From CAKSXP01 sp964539115 (GTDB lineage: Bacteria > Bacillota > Clostridia > Oscillospirales > Oscillospiraceae), in contig CAZIHY010000010.1 in NCBI GenBank assembly GCA_964539115.1, positions 1 to 38,648 on the forward strand: DNA of 38,648 bases. The letters run 5' to 3'. Positions 1 through 6,250 of this stretch are shown in pieces. The notes under the pieces were generated by a model. That model did no database searches. It saw only the letters and a list, made by a program, of their open reading frames with translations, and was not told where the DNA came from. Numbering within the stretch: position 1 is the stretch's first letter; each line of letters opens with the position of its first letter. The translations under genes were made by a program, and so were the position numbers.

Positions 1-161
1 ATAAACGCTGAAGGCATCTAAGCGTGAAACTCCCCCTAAGATAAGATCTCCCATCTCTTCGGAGAGTAAGGGTCGATGTAGACTACATCGTTGATAGGTC
101 GGAGGTGTAAGCACGGTAACGTGTTCAGCTGACCGATACTAATAACCCGAGGGCTTGACCT
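1..161 (+). rRNA. 23S ribosomal RNA, 3' end (partial)
   Basis: The window opens inside a 23S rRNA gene. The stretch ending in the conserved tail 'ccgagggcttgacc' at about 147-160 matches the usual bacterial 23S 3' terminus, and the preceding helices (for example around 58-95) have the expected form. The exact end is uncertain by a few bases. The 5' part of the gene lies outside the window. It belongs to the same operon as the two tRNAs and the 5S gene that follow. Confidence 0.93.
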
Positions 162-244
162 ACAAGAAATAAATGCAGGCAGCCTTGCGGAAGGTCATGA
201 GTAGTTTGTTCAGTTTTGAAGGTGCAGGAAGGAACCAGCGGTAT

Positions 245-320
245 GCACCTTTAGCTCAGCTGGTAGAGCACCTGACTCTTAATCAGGGTGTCCAGGGTTC
301 GAGTCCCTGAAGGTGTACCA
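245..320 (+). tRNA. tRNA-Lys (anticodon CTT)
   Basis: A complete cloverleaf of 76 nt including an encoded CCA. The acceptor stem pairs 245-251 with 310-316 (first pair G-U), and the anticodon stem is cctga/tcagg with loop ctcttaa, giving anticodon CTT (reads AAG). The T arm carries the standard ggttcgagtcc. It lies between the 23S and 5S genes, so it is probably cut from the rRNA precursor. A hairpin at about 326-350 just after it may help processing. Confidence 0.96.
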
Positions 321-406
321 CCCTTCGAGGGTGAGTGATCACCCTCGAGAGGGATAAAGACCTGACCTGAGGCTCAAATCGCAGTGTAGCGAAGCGAGGA
401 CGCCGT

Positions 407-481
407 GGCCCGTTGGTCAAGTGGTCAAGACGGGGGCCTCTCACGCCCCAAACGGGAGTTCGACTCTCCCACGGGTCACCA
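407..481 (+). tRNA. tRNA-Glu (anticodon CTC)
   Basis: A complete cloverleaf of 75 nt ending in an encoded CCA. The acceptor stem pairs 407-413 with 471-477, and the anticodon stem ggggc/gcccc holds loop ctctcac, giving anticodon CTC (reads GAG). The T loop is ttcgact. It is the second tRNA between the 23S and 5S genes. Confidence 0.95.
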
Positions 482-523
482 AAAGTTAATAAAGTGTAGT
501 AATTGACGAGAGTCATTTACATA

Positions 524-640
<117 letters not shown>

Positions 641-647
641 CTGAGGA

Positions 648-680
648 AGCGAGGAGTTTTACTCCTCGCTTTTGTTTTTA
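648..680 (+). terminator. rRNA operon terminator
   Basis: A perfect 10-bp stem (648-657 with 661-670) and a 3-nt loop are followed by TTTTGTTTTT. It lies 8 nt after the 5S 3' end and closes the rRNA operon. Confidence 0.93.
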
Positions 681-710
681 CCTGTTTAGTTTTTATTTCT
701 GCTCAGTAAA

Positions 711-741
711 CGGGCAGTTACCCGTTCTGGATAACTGCCCG
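711..741 (-). terminator. Hairpin downstream of the small minus-strand ORF, possible terminator
   Basis: A perfect 10-bp stem (711-720 with 732-741) around an 11-nt loop. On the minus strand it lies 12 nt after the stop of the 27-codon ORF and is followed only by a short T-rich stretch (TTTACTG), so it would be a weak terminator. It may end transcripts coming from merR and the small ORF. Confidence 0.5.
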
Positions 742-753
742 ATAAACTGTAAT

Positions 754-837
754 TTACTTTTTGAACCAGTTTCCGGTATTTATATAAATTGTACCGCCTA
801 TAGCTGTGGCAAAAAGCAATATAAGCCCAAGCCACAT
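754..837 (-). CDS. Possible 27-residue hydrophobic peptide
   Basis: An ATG-to-TAA reading frame of 28 codons encodes a peptide starting MWLGLILLFATAIGG. It is almost wholly one membrane-spanning segment and ends in the polar, positively charged tail NTGNWFKK. It lies 79 nt downstream of merR on the same strand and just before a perfect hairpin. A possible promoter (TTGAAT and ATTATA 17 bp apart) sits in that gap. The ribosome binding site is poor (tttgaaa), which is the main argument against translation. The shape, one TM helix with a basic end, resembles small membrane peptides, including type I toxins, but no family can be named. It may be a chance ORF. Confidence 0.35.
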   Translation of the reverse strand: MWLGLILLFATAIGGTIYINTGNWFKK

Positions 838-916
838 TTTTCAAATATATCGCTTGCTATAATTATTATACAGTTCCTATATTCAACTATACGAGAGGGA
901 AAAAGGATATTTTTTG

Positions 917-1690
917 TCATTTCCTGCGCCTGCTATTGAAGCATATAACGATCAAGGCTATAAGAATTGCAAGCATGACGATCGCAGTTATCACAACTTT
1001 ATAATTTCTTTCGCCAAATACAAGGCTTAAGCTAACCAGACCTATAAGTATTATCAAAAGGAAAATTGACGTGATCAGGGATGTGCGCTTCTTTTTTATT
1101 GGGAAAAATTCAAATGCGCGGGTACCCAGCGCGAAAAAACCGGGGTCTATCGCAGGACCGCGCACACCGGCGCCCCACGTGGAGCTCAACACGTTCGGCG
1201 GCGAGATGTAGCGTGTTTCGGAATATTGCAGCCTGTCTCGCTCCTGCGCCTCGCGGCTGACAGGTATGTCGTCCAGATAGCGGAAATGCGGGGTGCTCTC
1301 CGGGCGCGGCAAAGGCATATCTTTTGTCACCGGCGTCAGCGCTTTACTCATTGCAAAAACGTCCGTGAGAAGAGTTTCATCTGCCATCCTCGCGGTTTCC
1401 AGAAGGCGTGCAATGTGCTCTCCCATTTCTTTCAGAGCGGCGATATATTTGTGCCAGAGTTCCGGTATGCACTCCGGCGTCTCGATGACGGCTCGTATCT
1501 GTTCGATCGAAAAACCAGCGCGGCGAAGCCCGGCAATGGCCTCCAGCAGACGAATGTCATCCTCGCTGTAATCGCGGTATTCTTTGCCGTTCTTTTCATA
1601 AATATGCGGGGATATGAGTCCGGCTTCCAGATAGTAACGGATCGCGCGTTTTGTGAGCCCGGTTCGGCGGCTGACTTCGCTGATTTTCAT
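917..1690 (-). CDS. MerR-family transcriptional regulator with C-terminal membrane segments
   Basis: The N-terminal ~70 residues form a MerR winged helix-turn-helix (KISEVSRRTGLTKRAIRYYLEAGLI, then R-x-YSEDDI), followed by a helical linker. The C-terminal ~60 residues contain two strongly hydrophobic stretches and end in SRRRK. It should be a DNA-binding regulator tethered to the membrane. No cysteine cluster or known ligand domain is visible, so the signal is unknown. Two codons (GTG 1699, ATG 1696) lie upstream in frame, but the AGG of the ribosome binding site fits ATG 1690 best (about 8 nt). Its promoter has the 19-bp spacer typical of MerR-controlled promoters, suggesting autoregulation. 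It lies downstream of the MATE gene, separated by a terminator. Confidence 0.85.
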   Translation of the reverse strand: MKISEVSRRTGLTKRAIRYYLEAGLISPHIYEKNGKEYRDYSEDDIRLLEAIAGLRRAGFSIEQIRAVIETPECIPELWHKYIAALKEMGEHIARLLETARMADETLLTDVFAMSKALTPVTKDMPLPRPESTPHFRYLDDIPVSREAQERDRLQYSETRYISPPNVLSSTWGAGVRGPAIDPGFFALGTRAFEFFPIKKKRTSLITSIFLLIILIGLVSLSLVFGERNYKVVITAIVMLAILIALIVICFNSRRRK

Positions 1691-1713
1691 TTTCATCACC
1701 TCATTCTGCGTTC

Positions 1714-1744
1714 AGTGTACACTGTGACGCGGGGTAACTGTCAA
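1714..1744 (-). promoter_or_regulatory. Promoter of the merR-type gene, 19-bp spacer with operator-like dyad
   Basis: On the minus strand, TTGACA (1744-1739) and TACACT (1719-1714) are separated by 19 bp. Inside the spacer is an imperfect dyad of the form GTnACnCnGnGTnAC (1738-1724), and the -10 region overlaps a perfect 12-bp palindrome, cagtgtacactg (1713-1724). Overlong spacers with a dyad are the hallmark of promoters that MerR proteins activate by DNA distortion. Autoregulation is an inference. Confidence 0.7.
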
Positions 1745-1780
1745 TAGATTTGGGAAAAGTTGTGATAGAAAAATGCCAGC

Positions 1781-1822
1781 AAAAGGCCCTCTGACAGCCG
1801 TTATGCCGTCAGAGGGCCTTTT
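1781..1822 (-). terminator. Terminator of the MATE gene (hairpin usable on both strands)
   Basis: A 15-bp stem (1781-1795 with 1808-1822) with a 12-nt loop lies immediately after the MATE stop codon. T-rich stretches flank both sides, so it could also stop plus-strand transcription. It separates the MATE gene from merR. Confidence 0.88.
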
Positions 1823-1826
1823 ATTT

Positions 1827-3164
1827 TTACCAGGAAAACAGGCGCTTCTTCCTAAACAGGTAGTATATAACGCCGGCTGAGTCAGCCAGAAACCAGCCGA
1901 TGGGTATCGCCCACCATATACCGGCGACTCCGAACGCCGGCACTGCGGAGAGCGTATATGCCAGGATAACCCGGGTCCCAAGCGACACAACAGTGAGCAC
2001 CACGCTCATACCCGGCCTGCCCAGCGCACGGTAAAAACCGTACAGCAGAAACAGACAGCCGATACCGCAATAGAACGCGCCCTCGATTCGGAGATAGCGG
2101 ATGCCCTCCAGGATTATTTCCGCCTCAGTCCCGTCCACAAAGATCCGCATGAGCGGTCCGGCGAATATGCATATAGCCGCAGAGATCAAAATGCAGAAAA
2201 TGAGCGCGGAGATCACGGCCCCTTTCAGCCCGCGGTGGATACGGGCTTCATTTTTCGCGCCGTAATTCTGGGCGATAAAGGTTGAAAAGGCGTTGCCGAA
2301 GTCCTGTACGGGCATATATGCGAAAGCGTCGATCTTAACGGCCGCCGCAAATGCCGCCATGACCGTGGGGCCAAAACTGTTGACAAGCCCCTGCACCATG
2401 AGTATGCCCAGATTCATTACGGACTGCTGAACGCAGGTCAATAGGGAGGCTCCGGCTATTTCCTTGACGCGAAACCAGAGGACCCGCCCTCTGCTTCCGC
2501 GGTCTCTGAGCTCCGGACACCGCACGAGGGTGTATATTAAGATCCCGATTCCGGAGGCATACTGGGAGATCACCGTCGCTTCCGCCGCGCCGGACACACC
2601 ACGCCCGAGACCCAGCACGAACCACAGATCAAGGCCGATATTCATCAAAGTCGAAACCGCCAGAAAAATCAGGGGAACGAGGGAATTGCCCAGCGCACGC
2701 AGGAACGAGGCAAAATAATTATAAAGGAAGGTCGCGGCGATGCCGCAGAAAATCACCGCCAGGTATTGACGCATAAGTCCCCAAATCTGCTCCGGCACCT
2801 GCATAAGAATGCGGATATAGTCCAGACAGACAAACGAGAGAATGATCAACAGGACGGTCAGCCCTGCGATGAGCGCGAAAGATGCGCACACGTCCTCGAT
2901 AAGCCCCTGGCGGTCCCGCTGACCAAAGCGCATGGAAAACACTGCGCCGCTGCCCATGCAGAGCCCTAACAAAATGGAGGTCAGAAAGGTCATCAGCGTA
3001 AACGCCGAGCCGACGGCAGCCAGGGCATTGCTTCCGAGAAACTTTCCAACTATCCATGTATCGGCAATATTATAGCATTGCTGCAATAGATTTCCAGCAA
3101 TCAAAGGGACGGCAAAGCGCATCATTGAGCGCATTACCGGCCCCCTGGTCAAATCCTGAGTCAC
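1827..3164 (-). CDS. MATE family efflux transporter
   Basis: The 445-residue protein starts MTQDLTRGPVMRSMMRFAVP and continues with AGNLLQQCYNIADTWIVGKF, a typical MATE N-terminus. About twelve hydrophobic segments follow, and the length is normal for the family. MATE proteins sit in the cytoplasmic membrane and export drugs or metabolites using sodium or proton gradients; the substrate here cannot be read. The start is GTG at 3164, chosen because it gives the conserved N-terminus; the ribosome binding site is weak. It has its own promoter and terminator. The regulator gene lies directly downstream, and control of this pump by it is possible but unproven. Confidence 0.92.
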   Translation of the reverse strand: MTQDLTRGPVMRSMMRFAVPLIAGNLLQQCYNIADTWIVGKFLGSNALAAVGSAFTLMTFLTSILLGLCMGSGAVFSMRFGQRDRQGLIEDVCASFALIAGLTVLLIILSFVCLDYIRILMQVPEQIWGLMRQYLAVIFCGIAATFLYNYFASFLRALGNSLVPLIFLAVSTLMNIGLDLWFVLGLGRGVSGAAEATVISQYASGIGILIYTLVRCPELRDRGSRGRVLWFRVKEIAGASLLTCVQQSVMNLGILMVQGLVNSFGPTVMAAFAAAVKIDAFAYMPVQDFGNAFSTFIAQNYGAKNEARIHRGLKGAVISALIFCILISAAICIFAGPLMRIFVDGTEAEIILEGIRYLRIEGAFYCGIGCLFLLYGFYRALGRPGMSVVLTVVSLGTRVILAYTLSAVPAFGVAGIWWAIPIGWFLADSAGVIYYLFRKKRLFSW

Positions 3165-3197
3165 TTACATCGCTCTTTCGTTTTGGTTTGATAAGAT

Positions 3198-3226
3198 ATT
3201 CTATCAGAATTTGACGGGCACTTCAA
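3198..3226 (-). promoter_or_regulatory. Promoter of the MATE gene
   Basis: Minus-strand TTGAAG (3226-3221), a 17-bp spacer and TAGAAT (3203-3198) lie about 34 nt upstream of the GTG start. The -10 overlaps a TGATA/TATCA inverted repeat (8-bp gap, about 3189-3206) that could be an operator. Confidence 0.6.
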
Positions 3227-3281
3227 TCTGCGGCCGTTATTTAAACGATAAATATGGGATTTTAATATGGACACGCGCGCC

Positions 3282-4115
3282 TTATGGCACGCTTTTCTCC
3301 TTTTCTTTTTTCTTTTTCGGAATGCTTATCGTCAGCACAAGCTCAGAATCGGTCTCCTCGCGGCGAATATCCGCATTGATACCGCCCTGCTTCATTACGT
3401 CCAGTCCGTGCGCGAGCGTGTTGAGAAAGATGCGCACGTCCTTGAGCACAAAAACTTTTTTTCGCTGCGGCTCTGGCGGGGGCGGAGGCTCGAGCAGTGA
3501 AGCTATGTAGTTCTCAGCGGCAGCGACATTCATATGCTGTTCGACGATGACGGAGAGGGCAGCCCGCTGCTCCATCGCCGTCGGCAGGCGTAAAAGCGCG
3601 CGCCCATGGCGCTCTGAGAGCCCCTCGGCACGCAGAGTCTCCAAAACGTCTGTAGGCAGGCGCAGCAGGCGGAGCTTGTTTGCTACGGCGGACTGCGACT
3701 TTCCAAGCCGGCGCGCGCATTCCTCCTGGCTCATTCCAAAAACGCGGATGAGCTGGCTTATGCCCTCGGCCTCCTCGATGAAGTCCAGATTGCGGCGCTG
3801 CAGGTTCTCGACCAGCGCGATCAGGCTCGATTCCTCCATATTCACGTCCATAAGAATGCACGGTACTTCGAACAGCCCTGCGAGCTTTGCGGCGCGCAGA
3901 CGGCGCTCCCCCGCTATCAGCTCGTATTTTCCTCCGCGCATGCGCAGTGTCAGCGGGTTGAGCACGCCGTATTGGCTGATGCTCTGCGACAACTCTGCCA
4001 GAGCGTCATCGGAAAATATTTTGCGCGGCTGCGCGGGGTTAGGCGTTATCTCGTCCACGGGCACGAAAATTATGCCCGCCTTTGGTTTTCTCGAGCGTTT
4101 CAGTACCGTCGGCAT
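3282..4115 (-). CDS. ParB/Spo0J/Noc-family DNA-binding protein
   Basis: The 277-residue protein has the ParB N-terminal CTPase/partition fold: PNPAQPRKIF at about 26-35, QYGVLNPL, and the GERR motif at residues 69-72. A central helix-turn-helix (GMSQEECARRLGKSQSAVANKLRLL) is followed by a C-terminal dimerisation region ending in a lysine-rich tail. The length is that of Spo0J or Noc (about 280). No parA lies beside it, so a nucleoid-occlusion (Noc-like) role or an orphan ParB is more likely than the main partition operon, though the sequence alone does not decide. It probably binds parS-like DNA; one such site lies in its own upstream region. The ATG at 4115 has an upstream GGAG. Confidence 0.88.
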   Translation of the reverse strand: MPTVLKRSRKPKAGIIFVPVDEITPNPAQPRKIFSDDALAELSQSISQYGVLNPLTLRMRGGKYELIAGERRLRAAKLAGLFEVPCILMDVNMEESSLIALVENLQRRNLDFIEEAEGISQLIRVFGMSQEECARRLGKSQSAVANKLRLLRLPTDVLETLRAEGLSERHGRALLRLPTAMEQRAALSVIVEQHMNVAAAENYIASLLEPPPPPEPQRKKVFVLKDVRIFLNTLAHGLDVMKQGGINADIRREETDSELVLTISIPKKKKEKEKSVP

Positions 4116-4148
4116 TGCTGTTAAACTCCATTCCTGTTAGTATAATAA

Positions 4149-4164
4149 AGTTTAACGTGATACG
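4149..4164. promoter_or_regulatory. parS-like site upstream of the parB-like gene
   Basis: The 16 bp agtttaacgtgatacg match 12 of 16 positions of the B. subtilis parS consensus, including the central ACGTGA. The site begins 34 bp upstream of the ATG, between a -35-like TTGATC (minus 4169-4164) and a -10-like TATACT (minus 4144-4139). The spacing of those boxes (19 bp) is long, so the promoter itself is uncertain. Confidence 0.4.
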
Positions 4165-4194
4165 ATCAAAAAAACAGCCGAAACCGGTAACCTG

Positions 4195-5640
4195 TCATGA
4201 AGAATGTTCGCGCAGCTCCCGACGCGGGAAAATGAGGCTAAAGACGACTGTTGCGGCAAGGGCGAAGATAATGGCGGCGTAAGTCTCTGTGAACCACGGG
4301 GCGAGCGGATATTCGCCCGTTGCCAGTTTGCAGCCCTGCCAGACAACGGCGGCCACGCCTGTTGTGACCATACTCAGGCAGGCGCCCGTTTCGGAAGCGC
4401 CGCGCCAGTAGATGCCGAGCAGGATGACGACGAAAAGCGCGCCGCGCAGAGAGTACGCCGCGTAGACGAGATCCAAGACCCTTGCTGAGCCGACCAGCAG
4501 CATCGACGCTATGCAGCAGATAACGCCGGCCGCCGCTGTTGTGACGCGCGACACGCGAAGAAGCTTTTTGTCGTCTGCCTCCGGCTCAATGAGGCGGTAA
4601 AGGTCGTTTGTAAGCATGGTGCCGCAGGAGAGGATTATGGGCGAGACGGTCGAGAGTATCGCCGCGAGTATGGAAGAGAGAACGATCCCGCCTGCAAGCG
4701 GCGGCAGGCTCATCATCAGCGCGGGCAGAGCAAGCTTTGCATCGGTAACGGCCACGCCCGCGGAGACGAGAGTTCCGTTTTCTGACATGACGCGCGCGGC
4801 CATGCCCAGCAGCGCCGTCAGAAGCCCGAAGGGGGCCGCAACAAAGGCGGTTATAATGCAGGCGCGCTTCGCCGTCGGAACATCCTTTGCCGCGAGCACC
4901 GGCTGTATGCCCGCCTGTGCCGTGCAGGCGCCAAGCAGAGAGGCGATTATCCACGAGCTGACCTTAGATGGTCCGATCGCAAACATGTTAAAAAAACTCC
5001 CTCCCTCTGTCTCCAGCTGTGCGACGCCGCTTGTGAAACTGCTCCATCCGCCGAGGCCGGAGACCGAGAGCAGCAGCGCGGCGATAACGCCGCCGTACAT
5101 GACGAAAAGGTGCATTTTGTTGGTCGAGGCGACCGCGTTCATGCCGCCCGCGAGAGTATATACGATGAATATGAGCGCGAAAATGACGACAGTGAGGTTA
5201 AAGTCCAGACCTAACAGGCTTTCGCCGAGCTTACCCGCTGCTATCATCTGTGACAGCCCTACCGCCAGCATGACAATGACCAGCAAGACGGCGGAGACTG
5301 TCCGCGCGCGCCGGCCGAACCAGTGCTCGACGAGGCCCGGGACTGTTACGGAGCCGAGACTGCGGTAGAGCTTTGCAAAACACAATGCGAGGAACATAAC
5401 GCCGATGCCGTTGGCGATAGTATACCATGCGCCAGACAGGCCGTAGATAAAGCCGTATTCGGAAACGCCGGTGGTCGCAGTACCGCCGAGCCATTCGCCC
5501 GTTGAGGCGCAGACGATGCTGGCAAGACCCAGCTGTGCGCCGTTGAAGCCCGCCGAACTGTGCGAGCGTCTGGACGACAGAAAACCAATAAGGATGGTCA
5601 ATGCGAAATAAATAAGTATTATTAGCAGTTGAACGGACAT
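4195..5640 (-). CDS. Sodium:solute symporter (SSS family)
   Basis: The 481-residue polytopic membrane protein has about 13 hydrophobic segments. It carries SSS signatures such as GEWLGGTATTGVSEYGFIYG near residue 48, VYTLAGGMNAV in the middle, and SSILAAILSTVSPIILSCGTM around TM8, the region that holds the sodium site in the family. It should import an organic solute with sodium; the substrate cannot be named, though the panF/putP-like branch is plausible. The ATG at 5640 follows AAGGAG by 8 nt. A clear promoter lies upstream. It is transcribed toward the parB-like gene, with a 79-bp gap that holds that gene's regulatory region. Confidence 0.92.
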   Translation of the reverse strand: MSVQLLIILIYFALTILIGFLSSRRSHSSAGFNGAQLGLASIVCASTGEWLGGTATTGVSEYGFIYGLSGAWYTIANGIGVMFLALCFAKLYRSLGSVTVPGLVEHWFGRRARTVSAVLLVIVMLAVGLSQMIAAGKLGESLLGLDFNLTVVIFALIFIVYTLAGGMNAVASTNKMHLFVMYGGVIAALLLSVSGLGGWSSFTSGVAQLETEGGSFFNMFAIGPSKVSSWIIASLLGACTAQAGIQPVLAAKDVPTAKRACIITAFVAAPFGLLTALLGMAARVMSENGTLVSAGVAVTDAKLALPALMMSLPPLAGGIVLSSILAAILSTVSPIILSCGTMLTNDLYRLIEPEADDKKLLRVSRVTTAAAGVICCIASMLLVGSARVLDLVYAAYSLRGALFVVILLGIYWRGASETGACLSMVTTGVAAVVWQGCKLATGEYPLAPWFTETYAAIIFALAATVVFSLIFPRRELREHSS

Positions 5641-5681
5641 GCGGGCTGCTCCTTTCCGGAAAAATTTAGTTTGCTAATATA

Positions 5682-5710
5682 ATTATAGCACCCGCTGTAT
5701 GGCCTTTCAA
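5682..5710 (-). promoter_or_regulatory. Promoter of the sodium:solute symporter gene
   Basis: Minus-strand TTGAAA (5710-5705), 17 bp, and a perfect TATAAT (5687-5682) lie 42 nt upstream of the start codon. Confidence 0.8.
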
Positions 5711-5771
5711 CACGCCTGGGCATGTCCGGCGTTTACATTATTGCTGCGGACGGTGCGTTCGCTGCAAGGGA

Positions 5772-5810
5772 TATAAAAAATCGGCCTGTGCGCAGAAAAT
5801 ACGCACAGGC
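5772..5810 (-). terminator. Terminator of the DUF378 gene
   Basis: A 9-bp stem (5784-5792 with 5802-5810) is followed on the minus strand by CGATTTTTTAT. It lies 24 nt after the stop codon. Confidence 0.88.
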
Positions 5811-5833
5811 TTTAGGTGTGTGATGCAAACGCG

Positions 5834-6061
5834 TTATGCACCGTCATAAACGCCGTCGCCCGACTCCTCACGGTGGTGTCTGAACAGCAGCGTTATACAC
5901 CAGATCGCGGCAAGCGCGACCAGAATATAGACGATGCGGCTGACGGTCGAGGTCTGACCTCCGAAGAGATACGCGACAAGGTCAAAGCGGAACAAACCAA
6001 TGCTGCCCCAGTTGAGCCCGCCGATAATGGCGAGGACCAGGGCGATCCTGTCTATTATCAT
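5834..6061 (-). CDS. DUF378 family small membrane protein (YuzA-like)
   Basis: The 75-residue protein has two hydrophobic segments and the motif IGGLNWGSIGLFRFDLVAYLFG that defines DUF378. The C-terminal tail after the second helix is polar and acidic (HHREESGDGVYDGA). The family's function is unknown. The ATG at 6061 follows AAGGAG by 9 nt. It stands alone between pnp and the symporter and has its own terminator. Confidence 0.9.
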   Translation of the reverse strand: MIIDRIALVLAIIGGLNWGSIGLFRFDLVAYLFGGQTSTVSRIVYILVALAAIWCITLLFRHHREESGDGVYDGA

Positions 6062-6206
6062 CGAAAATCGCTCCTTTGCAATTTGTATCGATTATAGCTT
6101 GCCCGCGAATATGGGGATTATACGTTTTTTGATATTTGCGCGAAAGTTGGCTTGATTATTTTGTATTTTCATTTTTGCAAAACCATGCTTGGGAAAGAAA
6201 AAACCA

Positions 6207-6232
6207 GCGGCGCAGCCTTTACGCTGCGCCGC
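6207..6232 (-). terminator. Terminator of pnp
   Basis: A perfect 10-bp GC-rich stem (6207-6216 with 6223-6232) and a 6-nt loop are followed on the minus strand by TGGTTTTTTC. It lies 18 nt past the pnp stop codon. Confidence 0.93.
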
Positions 6233-6250
6233 CAAAAACAAAATATAATC

